A stretch of DNA of 29,660 bases from a virus (IMGVR_UViG_3300022752_000285:1-29660), one strand, 5' to 3'; shown: positions 16,112 through 24,109, counted from the stretch's first letter. The notes: generated from the sequence alone by a model not told the origin. Translations and numbers: made by a program.

Positions 16112-16299
16112 GTCCAAGCCTGAAGTTATGGCAAGCGTTGATGGATGAAATGTTTTTCTTTCTCTATCATTTGCATGTCAAAAAACAAGACTTTATGCAA
16201 TACACTGTTGCTGAAAGAAGATATTTAATAGATAAGTTCATTGAACAGAAGAAGAAAGAAAAAGAAGAATACGACAGAGTTTTGAAGTCTAAAAACTAG
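16075..16299 (+). CDS. -1 frame extension of the gp26-like gene, or a separate ~52-residue protein
   Basis: This frame opens just after a TAG at 16072-16074 and runs to TAG at 16297. It overlaps the gp26 end in the -1 frame. It reads as a normal helical protein: SPSLKLWQALMDEMFFFLYHL, then an AERRYLIDKFIEQKKKEKEE end. The only ATG (16141) lies after clearly protein-like sequence and has no ribosome site. AAGAAGG at 16097-16103 would serve only an AUA at 16108. The size and Lys-rich helical end recall the frameshifted products of tail-assembly-chaperone genes. Whether it is made as a gp26 fusion by frameshifting is inference; a separate gp51-like role cannot be excluded. Confidence 0.6.
   Translation, partial: RFFLPQEQEGEISPSLKLWQALMDEMFFFLYHLHVKKQDFMQYTVAERRYLIDKFIEQKKKEKEEYDRVLKSKN
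16078..16084 (+). promoter_or_regulatory. Candidate -1 ribosomal frameshift heptamer T TTT TTC
   Basis: In the gp26 frame the codons are GGT TTT TTC, so the heptamer T TTT TTC fits the X XXY YYZ rule. The -1 frame is closed by TAG four bases upstream, and the zero frame ends at 16109-16111. I see no strong stem or pseudoknot right after it, only a weak TTCTT/AAGAA pairing around CCCC. The AAGAAGG at 16097-16103 lies 12 bases downstream, on the wrong side to act as the upstream Shine-Dalgarno stimulator known for -1 shifts. Confidence 0.5.
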
Positions 16300-16307
16300 G
16301 AGTTAAA

Positions 16308-17045
16308 ATGGCAACTAAAGAAAGATATCAAAATCCAGTTCCTAACGATACAGTTGTTCTGCGCTTGTTTGTTTACAATCAAAATTCTTTCTCTGATGTT
16401 CAGTCTATAGAAAAAGTTGAAATTTACAAAATACCAGACAATGAAAGTATTAATGATTTGTCTAAGGGAACACTTGTAACTACGATTGGATCGGAAAATG
16501 TAAAGCAAGATTCTACAGGAAAATATTATGTTGATTTGTTAGCAGAGTATCCTTTGTACACAACAGGAAAATATGTTGATGTTTGGCACATCACATTTAC
16601 AAGTGATGAAGGCACATCAGAAATAATCAATACATTTAATTTGTACCCTGACCTTTGGTATACTACTCCGATACCAGTTGTTTATGATTTCAGTTTTGTT
16701 TTTAGACCAAACAGATTCAGAAAGGGATCAAAACAATACATAATTTGTCAAATTACTCCTAATGTTCCAAGAGGAACAGATTTAGGACGCTATTATGAAA
16801 ATCTAATTATTAACTCAAATGTTAAAATAAGCATGGAACTAAATTGTGGTAATTGTGTTCCTGCGGAACAAGATTTGAGACTTATTTTAGATCAAGTTTC
16901 AACAGATTACCGTGAGAAAAATTATGCTTACTACATGCTTGATACAACAGAGTTAGAAGCAGGAATATATGATGTTTGGTTTACTATGGAAATGGGAGAA
17001 AACACATTCATTTCTGACAGGATGAAATTGCAAATTTACACTTGA
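16308..17045 (+). CDS. Beta-rich virion-like protein of unknown function, 245 aa
   Basis: AGGAG lies seven bases before the ATG and the gap from the frameshift ORF is eight bases, so it belongs to the gp26 operon. Two beta-sandwich-like halves can be seen: residues ~1-115 (VVLRLFVYNQNSFSDV, YYVDLLAEYPLYTTGKYVDVWHITF) and ~120-245 (FSFVFRPNRFRKGSKQYIICQI, then LEAGIYDVWFTMEMGENTFISD). A Cys pair CGNC lies near residue 185. The repeated pattern of a tyrosine-rich strand followed by GKY or AGIYDVWF suggests Ig-like domains. A baseplate or tail-fibre-base part is likely from the context, but no family was recognised. Confidence 0.75.
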   Translation: MATKERYQNPVPNDTVVLRLFVYNQNSFSDVQSIEKVEIYKIPDNESINDLSKGTLVTTIGSENVKQDSTGKYYVDLLAEYPLYTTGKYVDVWHITFTSDEGTSEIINTFNLYPDLWYTTPIPVVYDFSFVFRPNRFRKGSKQYIICQITPNVPRGTDLGRYYENLIINSNVKISMELNCGNCVPAEQDLRLILDQVSTDYREKNYAYYMLDTTELEAGIYDVWFTMEMGENTFISDRMKLQIYT

Positions 17046-17070
17046 CAATTTTTATGCATGTCCATAGCAT
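17042..17070 (+). promoter_or_regulatory. Sigma70-like promoter before the AAA+ / VWA pair
   Basis: TTGACA (17042-17047), then 17 bases, then TAGCAT (17065-17070; 4 of 6 matches to TATAAT). The heptamer ATGTCCA occurs twice around the -10 box, at 17058-17064 and 17075-17081, and could be an operator. A strong AAGGAGG ribosome site follows at 17085-17091, six bases before the start. Confidence 0.55.
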
Positions 17071-17096
17071 AGCAATGTCCAAACAAGGAGGTTGTT

Positions 17097-18476
17097 ATGA
17101 CTTTGGTGGAAAGACTTAAAAAGCATTTTGAAGCTAGCAGCAATGTCTTAATTACTGGCGCACATGGCGTTGGTAAAACTTCAATTATCAAACAAGTATT
17201 TGAAGACTATGGATTAGTTCTTAATGAATCTTGGTTGTATTTTTCGGGATCTACTCTCGATCCTTGGGTAGATTTTATCGGAATTCCTAAAGAAGTTGAA
17301 TATAACGGCAAGAAATGCATTGAAATTATTCCACCCAAAATACTTTCTGATGAAAGTAAAATACAAGCTATTTTTATTGATGAATTCAACCGTTCCCCTA
17401 GCAAAATCAGAAATGCTTTGCTTGAATTGTGTCAGTTTAAATCAATCAATGGAAGAAAATTTCCTAATTTAAAAGTTGTCTGGGCAGCTATCAATCCAGA
17501 AGATGAAGAAAACACCTATGATGTTGAAAGGCTTGATCCTGCACAAAAAGATCGTTTCCCCGGCAATCAAATATTTGTTCCATATGCTTGTGATACAGAT
17601 TATTTCGTCAAAAAATATGGCAAGGATATTGCTACCACAAGTATAAACTGGTGGAATGATTTGCCATCAGGAATTAAAAAGCATATTTCTCCTAGGCGAT
17701 TAGATTATGCTTTAGAATTTATGTCTAAAGGTGTACCTTTGGAAGACATCCTTCCCAAGGACAGCAACATAAACAAATTAAGACAAGACCTGACAAATGG
17801 TCCTGTAGATAAAAAATTGTCAAAATTATATGAAACAAAAAATATCAAAGAAGCAAAATTATTTCTTAATGTTGAGAACAATTACAATTCTTCAATAAAG
17901 ATAATAAGCAGTAATCCAGAATATATCAAATTTTTTGTTCCTTTGCTCAAGAAGGAAAAACTAAGTATTTTGATTGCAGATGAAAACCTTAATTTGTCAG
18001 ATTACATACTTTCTAATAAGGAAACATGCCAAGAATTTAAAGAAGTTGTTGAACAAATATTAACTGCTAATACTAACCCTAAAGCATTAATTAAAATAAG
18101 ATCTTATTTTGCGAACAAAGAACAAGAACCACAAAATCAAATAAAAAGTTATATCAGAGATCCAAAAACAAACATCGAATATATTAAAATTCTTGATAAC
18201 AGTAAGTCTGCTAAAGAATCTATGGATATTGTTATGAAGCATTTTCCTGATGATCCCGATCAGATAGCTGCGGAGATGACAATTAATTTTATATGTGAAT
18301 TTGTTTCTACTAAGTGGGAAGCAACTGTTAGACAATATGATTTGAATTTATTAGTTAAAATTTGGAACAAATGTTATGATGTTTCTGATACTAAAATTAA
18401 CAAATTGTCAAAAGAATTTGTAAGAAAATGTAATTCCATGAGCATAAGCACTCAAATGAAAGGATTAACCCTGTGA
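17097..18476 (+). CDS. MoxR-type AAA+ ATPase
   Basis: 459 residues with an ideal AAGGAGG ribosome site. Walker A GAHGVGKTS at 21-29; Walker B AIFIDEFNR at 91-99; a sensor-1-like strand VVWAAINPEDE at ~128-138, followed by RLDPAQKDRFPG with candidate Arg finger residues. The Asp-Glu-Phe-Asn-Arg Walker B and the Ala-x-x-Asn-Pro sensor are typical of MoxR/RavA-type ATPases. The C-terminal ~250 residues are helical and unlike any family I recognise. MoxR ATPases usually act with VWA-domain proteins to remodel or load metals into a target, and such a gene follows with overlapping start and stop (GTGA). The target is unknown. No nucleolytic motif is present. Confidence 0.8.
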   Translation: MTLVERLKKHFEASSNVLITGAHGVGKTSIIKQVFEDYGLVLNESWLYFSGSTLDPWVDFIGIPKEVEYNGKKCIEIIPPKILSDESKIQAIFIDEFNRSPSKIRNALLELCQFKSINGRKFPNLKVVWAAINPEDEENTYDVERLDPAQKDRFPGNQIFVPYACDTDYFVKKYGKDIATTSINWWNDLPSGIKKHISPRRLDYALEFMSKGVPLEDILPKDSNINKLRQDLTNGPVDKKLSKLYETKNIKEAKLFLNVENNYNSSIKIISSNPEYIKFFVPLLKKEKLSILIADENLNLSDYILSNKETCQEFKEVVEQILTANTNPKALIKIRSYFANKEQEPQNQIKSYIRDPKTNIEYIKILDNSKSAKESMDIVMKHFPDDPDQIAAEMTINFICEFVSTKWEATVRQYDLNLLVKIWNKCYDVSDTKINKLSKEFVRKCNSMSISTQMKGLTL

Positions 18477-19735
18477 ACATCAATGTTGATTGGGAAAAAT
18501 TGAAAGAAAAATTGGCTTGTCACCATAGCATTTTCTACAAAGTTGTAGAAATGGGGAAACCTTATTTGACGGATAAGATTCCCACGGCAGCAGTTCAATT
18601 TGACAAAGAAGGGAAATTCATCAATTTCCTTTTCAATGAAAAATTTTGGAAAGAATGCGATGATTACAAAAAAATGTTTGTTGTGTGTCATGAAGCACTT
18701 CACATCGTTTTGCAACATGGAACAAGATTTTTAGAAAATGTAGATAACAAGATAGCGAATATTGCTATGGACATTGTTGTAAACCATGCTTTAGTTAGAG
18801 ACTTTGGTTTTATTAGGTCGGAAATTGATTCTAACAATGATTATTGTTGGGTAGATACTGTTTTTAAAGACAAGAAGTATTTGGGACATTCTTATCCTGA
18901 CGATGAGTCAACAGAATTTTATTATAACGAAATAGAAAAACAAAAAAACAATGAAGATAATTGTGGTGGTGGAGAAAGTTCTGGCAATAAAAGTGGTAAG
19001 AATCAACTTGTTGATGATCATGAAGGAATATCTGACGAAGAATTAAAAGAAGTTGTCAAACAAGCAATTGAATCTTTAGATGAAAAAGAAAAGCAACAAT
19101 TAGGCAGTGCTTTGTCTAAGATAAAAAATGCCGGAATTGATTCTGGGGATTGGATTACTATCCAAGAAGTCAAGAAAACAAAAAATCGTAAATGGGAAAG
19201 CGTTATTAAAAAGTGGGAAATCCAATCGCTCAAACTAAGTGAATTTGAAAAAGAACAATGGGTAAGAAAATCAAGGAGAATGAACTCTTTTGACAATGGA
19301 TTGATATTACCTTGCAATGCAGAAATAGAATGTTTCCATAAAGAAAAAAATAAAATAAATGTTTATTTCTTCTTGGATACATCGGGTAGTTGCATTGGTT
19401 TAGCTGAAAGGTTTTTTACAGCAGCTAATAGCTTGCCTAAAGAAAAATTTGATGTTAGATTGTTTTGTTTTGATACTAAGGTTGAAGAAATTGATTTGAA
19501 TGCTAGAAAAATTTATGGAGGTGGCGGAACTTCTTTTGATATAATTGAAAAAACAATTCAATCAGAAAAACAAAAAACAAAAAAATATCCATCTGCCGTA
19601 TTCATTATAACTGATGGACAAGGAAACAAAGTCAATCCTGAACATCCTAATAGGTGGCATTGGTTTTTGTCAGAAAATTATAGAAAATGCATTCCTAATA
19701 ATTCTTATGTTTACGATCTGTGTGATTTCGAATAA
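18473..19735 (+). CDS. Metallopeptidase-like plus VWA domain protein (DUF2201-type), GTG start
   Basis: 420 residues. It starts at GTG 18473, sharing GTGA with the stop of the ATPase gene, so it is translationally coupled. Residues ~1-125 hold a zincin-like domain: H73-E-A-L-H77 (CHEALHIVLQH), then NIAMDIVVNHAL, the usual third-ligand helix. A Gly/Ser-rich linker and acidic helix (~160-215) follow. Residues ~295-420 form a VWA domain with the metal-ion site D302-x-S304-x-S306, T353 (GGGGTSF) and D381 (ITDGQG). This matches the DUF2201 N-terminal plus VWA-like pair known next to MoxR ATPases in bacteria. A substrate-binding partner for the ATPase is the likely role; peptidase activity is unproven. 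Confidence 0.78.
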   Translation: MNINVDWEKLKEKLACHHSIFYKVVEMGKPYLTDKIPTAAVQFDKEGKFINFLFNEKFWKECDDYKKMFVVCHEALHIVLQHGTRFLENVDNKIANIAMDIVVNHALVRDFGFIRSEIDSNNDYCWVDTVFKDKKYLGHSYPDDESTEFYYNEIEKQKNNEDNCGGGESSGNKSGKNQLVDDHEGISDEELKEVVKQAIESLDEKEKQQLGSALSKIKNAGIDSGDWITIQEVKKTKNRKWESVIKKWEIQSLKLSEFEKEQWVRKSRRMNSFDNGLILPCNAEIECFHKEKNKINVYFFLDTSGSCIGLAERFFTAANSLPKEKFDVRLFCFDTKVEEIDLNARKIYGGGGTSFDIIEKTIQSEKQKTKKYPSAVFIITDGQGNKVNPEHPNRWHWFLSENYRKCIPNNSYVYDLCDFE

Positions 19736-20284
19736 TTAACCAAACACATTAGTTTCATAAAAAAAAGTATCATTTAGCTTTAGAAGATTTTCTAAAGCTA
19801 TTCCTGTCCATTCTTTATAATTGATAGAATAATCAAATTTATGTGGTATTAAATCTTGAGTCAAAATAAAAGCCAACCAAGGCTTGTGATTTTTTTTCCA
19901 ACAAACCATAGGTTTTCTGCCACATCTTCTACTATCATCTAAAACTTGTTCCATAAAGCTTTCCAATTCAGAATTTCCTTTGATGAATATAGAATTGATG
20001 TCAATACTCTCATATCCTCCTTTGCTTTCCAAAACAAACTTAAATCCTTTAGGTACTACGATGTCGCCACTAAAAACTTGTGTGGCTTCAGCGGTCATTT
20101 TTTCGACTTGTGCCCAACGATTGCCACTACCAACAGAACGACTAAAAGGCATTTTAAATCGATCTGATAATATTTTGGTAAGTTCTAATTCTGTACGATT
20201 GCCCTTTTTCTTGCCATTTGTCTTTTTTGATTTTTTAGGAACAATGTCATCAATGTCAAGACCAGAAAAATCATTAGTACTCAA
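19736..20284 (-). CDS. PD-(D/E)XK nuclease, Holliday-junction-resolvase-like (TTG start)
   Basis: 182 residues. The start is TTG at 20284, with AGAGGT five bases upstream inside the end of the amidotransferase gene; no nearby in-frame ATG fits. After a Lys-rich N-terminus, the motif order fits a resolvase-like fold: GNRTELELTKIL (E32/E34), RSVGSGNR (~49-56), SGDIVVP (D74) and FVLESKGG (E86-x-K88), then FMEQVLDDSRRCGRKPMVCWKK. D74 and E-x-K supply the catalytic set. By family such enzymes cut branched or four-way DNA, which fits the nearby gp46/47 and helicase. It may instead be a different restriction-fold endonuclease. No DNA-binding add-on domain is seen. Confidence 0.65.
   Translation of the reverse strand: MSTNDFSGLDIDDIVPKKSKKTNGKKKGNRTELELTKILSDRFKMPFSRSVGSGNRWAQVEKMTAEATQVFSGDIVVPKGFKFVLESKGGYESIDINSIFIKGNSELESFMEQVLDDSRRCGRKPMVCWKKNHKPWLAFILTQDLIPHKFDYSINYKEWTGIALENLLKLNDTFFYETNVFG
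19775..19800. terminator. 11-bp perfect hairpin at a convergent junction
   Basis: TAGCTTTAGAA (19775-19785) pairs with TTCTAAAGCTA (19790-19800) around the tetraloop GATT. It lies 40 bases after the stop of the VWA gene, within the 3' end of the facing resolvase-like gene. The plus side continues TTCCTGTCC, a poor T-run. Read on the minus strand, a TTTTTTTT run follows after seven bases. Confidence 0.45.
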
Positions 20285-21065
20285 GCAACACCTCTTTATA
20301 CATTTTAATTGAGTAAAACTTCTTTGATATATTATTGTTATCGTATATTAGTTCACACAGTTTATAAGGAATCACTTTATAAAATTCACATTCATTTATT
20401 ATGGATTCTGATTTATTATAATAAGACAAGGCGTGTAAAAATATTTCTATAGTAGAGCAAAAAAATATTTGCCCAGTAATTTTACTCATGTCAAAAAAAT
20501 ACAAAGGTCTTGCGTGGTTCCTATAAAGATACAATTTTATTTTAGAATCTTCTAATTCACACAAAGATATTGCAAATTGACTTTTTGGTATTAATCCAGT
20601 TAATTTAGAAAAAGCTTTGTTAGTTGGATTATTATCTTTTTCAAAAAATCTAAGCAATACTTCTGAATCACAAGTTGACTCTGTAGGAAAAATTTCCTTC
20701 AACGATTCATATTCTGCTCGATCAATAACACCATTGTGTGCAAGTATTTTTTTGTTGTCATGGCTAATGAATGGATGATTATTAATGTTGTTTTCTGGTT
20801 CTCCGCAATTAGCTGTTGCGTGTCTTGCATGAAGCAAACACAACTTCATGTTGATACCTTTTAAATCTTGAAAAAAATTACTTTTTACAAATTCTGAAGA
20901 AGGTATTGGTTCTTTTTTAAAATAAGATTTGTCTTTATCGTCAATTGCATAAAGACCAGATGCGTGTATTCCACGATACTCAAGAAGTCTAAATATTCTT
21001 TTTGTAATATTATAGGTAAATTTGGGATTATTAGAAATACCTATAAAGCCAGCAATACCGCAAAT
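20274..21065 (-). CDS. Class II glutamine amidotransferase domain protein with AUU start
   Basis: From ATG 20849 the protein would lack its catalytic N-terminus. The same frame continues upstream and reads CGIAGFIGISNN at its start, the N-terminal nucleophile Cys pattern of class II amidotransferases. The codon just before Cys is ATT (21065-21063), six bases after AAGGAAGG, and no ATG, GTG, TTG or CTG exists upstream before a TAG. Other family marks: HARHATA with NNHPF (Arg/Asn substrate contacts) and LAHNGVI (oxyanion Asn-Gly). It is 263 residues with no synthetase or isomerase domain, so it hydrolyses glutamine alone or passes ammonia to a partner not seen here. AUU initiation is inference from the sequence. 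Confidence 0.7.
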   Translation of the reverse strand: MCGIAGFIGISNNPKFTYNITKRIFRLLEYRGIHASGLYAIDDKDKSYFKKEPIPSSEFVKSNFFQDLKGINMKLCLLHARHATANCGEPENNINNHPFISHDNKKILAHNGVIDRAEYESLKEIFPTESTCDSEVLLRFFEKDNNPTNKAFSKLTGLIPKSQFAISLCELEDSKIKLYLYRNHARPLYFFDMSKITGQIFFCSTIEIFLHALSYYNKSESIINECEFYKVIPYKLCELIYDNNNISKKFYSIKMYKEVLLEY

Positions 21066-21082
21066 AATGCACCTTCCTTGTT

Positions 21083-21565
21083 TTATTTTTGTGGCATTTC
21101 GCTAATTGGTGCAGATGCGGAGGTATCAAATCCACTAGCTGGCGGATTAGCTGGCGCAATATCTTGATTCGCCACATCTTTTGGCTTTTCAGTTTCAGGA
21201 GGCTTTTCGGTAATCTGAAAAGCGTTTACAGGAACACCCATTTTGTTAACAACTTGTTGTAAAGCACTTATTGTGCTTTTCAAAATATCTTCGATATTGT
21301 CATTTTCATCTATTGATTTAGCAAGAGCTACAGCACACTTTTGCAACTGCTTTAAATATTTTTTATTTTCGTTACCCCAATGACCTTGCAAGATACCTCT
21401 TGCTTTGTTTACTATGATTTGACCATACCTTACTAAATTTCTTGTTCCTATTTTATTTACTTCGTCAGATAATTCTTGTGCCGAATTTAAAACATCACCT
21501 ATCTCTTTAGCAAGATAAACTTTATTTTCATTCATCACAAATGTTCTAAAATTGAAATTTGTCAT
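21083..21565 (-). CDS. Small helical protein with a CTS-like N-terminus, 160 aa
   Basis: ATG start, no clear ribosome site. Residues ~4-20 (FNFRTFVMNENKVYLAKE) resemble the leader seen at the start of several other proteins in the window. Residues ~20-110 are helical (IGDVLNSAQELSDEVNKIG, then KKYLKQLQKCAVALAKSI). The C-terminal ~40 residues are Pro/Ala/Glu-rich and unstructured. No catalytic motif was recognised. A head-associated or internal protein is possible, based only on the leader. It lies 17 bases upstream of the amidotransferase, whose ribosome site is in the gap. CATAAATA, close to the T4 late promoter, lies five bases before its ATG. Confidence 0.7.
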   Translation of the reverse strand: MTNFNFRTFVMNENKVYLAKEIGDVLNSAQELSDEVNKIGTRNLVRYGQIIVNKARGILQGHWGNENKKYLKQLQKCAVALAKSIDENDNIEDILKSTISALQQVVNKMGVPVNAFQITEKPPETEKPKDVANQDIAPANPPASGFDTSASAPISEMPQK

Positions 21566-21600
21566 AATATTATTTATGTAGTAATCAAAACATTTTTAAT

Positions 21601-21646
21601 ATAACCATTAGTTGATGGTTTAAATATTCCATCAACTAATGGTTAT
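21601..21646. terminator. 18-bp perfect inverted repeat after the ribonucleotide reductase gene
   Basis: Bases 21601-21618 are the exact reverse complement of 21629-21646, with a 10-base AT loop. It lies 13 bases after the NrdJ stop on the minus strand. The minus-strand sequence after the stem is ATTAAAAATG, not a T-run, so this is either an unusual terminator or an RNA 3'-end structure. Confidence 0.6.
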
Positions 21647-21658
21647 CATTTTAATTAA

Positions 21659-24109
21659 TTAACCACACTTTGTCCAACCACAAGACTTGCAAAGAACACA
21701 TCCATCGTTTCTTTCAACTTGGCTACCTTGACAGCTAGGACATTCTTCACCATGTACTTTTGTACCGTCTTTAATAAATTTCTTCAAAGTTCTTGCCAAC
21801 ACTTTGCCAAGACTGACTAGATCGCCCTTGGTCTTTTCAAGCTGATGAACAACGAAGCTGATATCAGCACCATGTCGAAGTGCTGTGGACACCATACGAC
21901 ACAAAGCATCGCCATTCTCATGGTTGTTGATGTTGGTCAAAGTAAACTCTTCGTCTCCAACCTTAAACACATACTTGCCACGATTAAGCTTTTTCAGAAC
22001 TCCCTTGTGTTCTTTGGATTTAAACAAAGGATGACCGTTTTCGGTGTTTAAGCCAGCGAAAATCTCATATGGCTCACCACCAAGCAAACCAACAACGACA
22101 TAGTACGGTTCACCCTTAACAACAGAGAAATGAATCTCGGCATCGATATCAGATGGACGCTTTGGCGCATCATTCTTCGAAATTTTGACATCTTTCTTTT
22201 CTTCTTTCTTAGGTTTTTCAACCAATACACCAGTACGACAGTTTTTGCGATAAACAGTCATGCCTTTACAGCCATACTTCCAAGCTGCTTCGTAAATGCT
22301 TGCAACTTGCTCTTCTGTTACATTTTCAGGAAGATTAACTGTCTTAGAAATGGCATGGTCAATATACTTTTGAGCTTCTGCTTGCAGTTTGACAGCAGCA
22401 ACCCAATCGATATCTTCAGCGCAACAATTATACCAAGGTGATTTCTTTAGATCTTTTTCACCTGTAACTTCCATCCACATTTTAACCTTGGGATGGTAAA
22501 CTTCAAACTCTTGCCAATGATCACCATTTTGATCCACAAAGTCTGTTCTGGCATTCTTGTCGGTAGGATTGATCTTTTTACGACGAGTATATGGGAACAA
22601 CATAAACAATGGTTCTACGCCAGATGTAGTCTGTGTCATGATAGACACAGAACCAGTAGGAGCGATTGTTAGGTTAGCAATGTTCCTTCTTCCATGCTTT
22701 TGGATATCTTCATACAACTGAGGATCAATATCCTTAAGCATCAACAAAAATTGTGAATCTTTTTCTTTTGCCCAATCCCAAGCAGGGAACGGACCTGCAA
22801 CTTTAGCAATATCTACGCTAGAACGGAATGAACCAAGGCATAGAGTTTTGCAAATTCTGCCAGTAATATTGATGCTTTCTTCACTTCCATAAGCAACGCC
22901 TAAAGCAGCAAGAGCATCGCCAAGTGCGGTCAATCCTGTGCCAGTGCGCCTACCATTTTCGCACTTCTTGTGTACTTTTTCCCACAATTCCAGTTCATTA
23001 GCCTTAATGGTTTTAGATTCAGGATCTGATTTAATCTTCTTGATGATTGCTTCAACTTTCTCAAGTTCAAGATCAATCATGTCATCCATTAAACGCTGAC
23101 AAATTTTAGCGTGTTGTTCAAACAGTGTGAAATCAAACTTAGCATCTTTTTTAAAGGGATTAATCACATATGAGAACAAATTCAACAGCATTAAACGACA
23201 AGAATCGTAGCTGCAAAGGATTAATTCCGCACAAGGATTTGTTGATATATTAGCAAAACCATCTTCTGAATAACAATCTACAGCATTGTATTTTTTGATT
23301 CTGTCCCAAAACAATAGTCCCGGTTCTGCTCTTAACCATGCATTGTGAATCATTTTTTTCCACAATTCTCTTGCATCTACATAAACATCGTTATCACTTG
23401 GAGGAGCATCAACAGGGAAACGAAGACGGAATTTTTCTCCTTTTTCTACAGCTTGTAAAAATTCATCACTTAGTAAAACAGATATATTTGCTCCTGTAAC
23501 TTTTGTGTTATCGTTTTTTACAGTTACAAATTTTTCGATATCTTTATGAGCAACATGAATTGTAAGCATGAGTGCGCCACGGCGACCAGCCTGACCAACT
23601 TCACGAATAGTATTGCTGTATCTTTCCATCCATGAAGTAATGCCAGTACTAGTTCTAGCAGCATTTTTTACAGAAGAACCAGCAGGTCTAAGAGTAGATA
23701 TGTCTACACCAACGCCTCCTCTTCTTTTTGATATTTGAGCAAGCTCTTCGTCAGTTTTTAAGATGCCACCATAACTATCGATTGGGCTGTCAACCACATA
23801 ACAATTTGACAGAGAAACAACTTGATGATTATTGCCGATGCCAAACATCGGACTTCCTTGGGGAACGATATATTTGAACTTATGAAGTAATGCAAAAATT
23901 TGATCTTCTGTAAGCGGATCTATATGATTCTCTTTTTCGATTCTAGCAAATTCTTTAGCAATACGACGATGCATTTGATCTGGCGTTTCTTCTAACAAAT
24001 TGCCATCATTATCTTTTAAGGCGTACTTATCCAAAAATACTTTGGCAGCAAGCTCGTCTCCCTCAAAATAAGAAACGCACTTCTCAAAAGCATCGCTGTA
24101 CTGATACAT
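21659..24109 (-). CDS. nrdJ: Adenosylcobalamin-dependent ribonucleotide reductase (class II)
   Basis: The frame can start at a GTG (24115), but AAGGGG lies five bases before the ATG at 24109, giving 816 residues. Seen: SLSNCYVVDS (redox Cys ~103), KRRGGVGVDIS, STNPCAELIL (N-x-C-x-E active site, Cys ~293 carrying the thiyl radical), NIAPTGS-like IAPTGSVSIM, CKGMTVYR, a C-terminal Cys-pair tail and a zinc ribbon CPSCQGSQ...CKSCGWTKC. The enzyme makes deoxynucleotides with B12 as radical source and works without oxygen. T4 itself uses class I NrdAB, so this is a different solution, as in many cyanophages. The gene stands alone, bounded by hairpins on both sides. Confidence 0.93.
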   Translation of the reverse strand: MYQYSDAFEKCVSYFEGDELAAKVFLDKYALKDNDGNLLEETPDQMHRRIAKEFARIEKENHIDPLTEDQIFALLHKFKYIVPQGSPMFGIGNNHQVVSLSNCYVVDSPIDSYGGILKTDEELAQISKRRGGVGVDISTLRPAGSSVKNAARTSTGITSWMERYSNTIREVGQAGRRGALMLTIHVAHKDIEKFVTVKNDNTKVTGANISVLLSDEFLQAVEKGEKFRLRFPVDAPPSDNDVYVDARELWKKMIHNAWLRAEPGLLFWDRIKKYNAVDCYSEDGFANISTNPCAELILCSYDSCRLMLLNLFSYVINPFKKDAKFDFTLFEQHAKICQRLMDDMIDLELEKVEAIIKKIKSDPESKTIKANELELWEKVHKKCENGRRTGTGLTALGDALAALGVAYGSEESINITGRICKTLCLGSFRSSVDIAKVAGPFPAWDWAKEKDSQFLLMLKDIDPQLYEDIQKHGRRNIANLTIAPTGSVSIMTQTTSGVEPLFMLFPYTRRKKINPTDKNARTDFVDQNGDHWQEFEVYHPKVKMWMEVTGEKDLKKSPWYNCCAEDIDWVAAVKLQAEAQKYIDHAISKTVNLPENVTEEQVASIYEAAWKYGCKGMTVYRKNCRTGVLVEKPKKEEKKDVKISKNDAPKRPSDIDAEIHFSVVKGEPYYVVVGLLGGEPYEIFAGLNTENGHPLFKSKEHKGVLKKLNRGKYVFKVGDEEFTLTNINNHENGDALCRMVSTALRHGADISFVVHQLEKTKGDLVSLGKVLARTLKKFIKDGTKVHGEECPSCQGSQVERNDGCVLCKSCGWTKCG

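Noticed and set aside
16128-16149. ATG at 16128 as the start of a small gene after gp26
   Set aside because: It is in another frame and reaches a stop after six codons.
17097-19735. Reading the ATPase/VWA pair as a toxin-antitoxin or abortive-infection defence system
   Set aside because: No toxin domain or small antitoxin is present, and MoxR/VWA pairs have a known different pattern; defence is not supported by the sequence.
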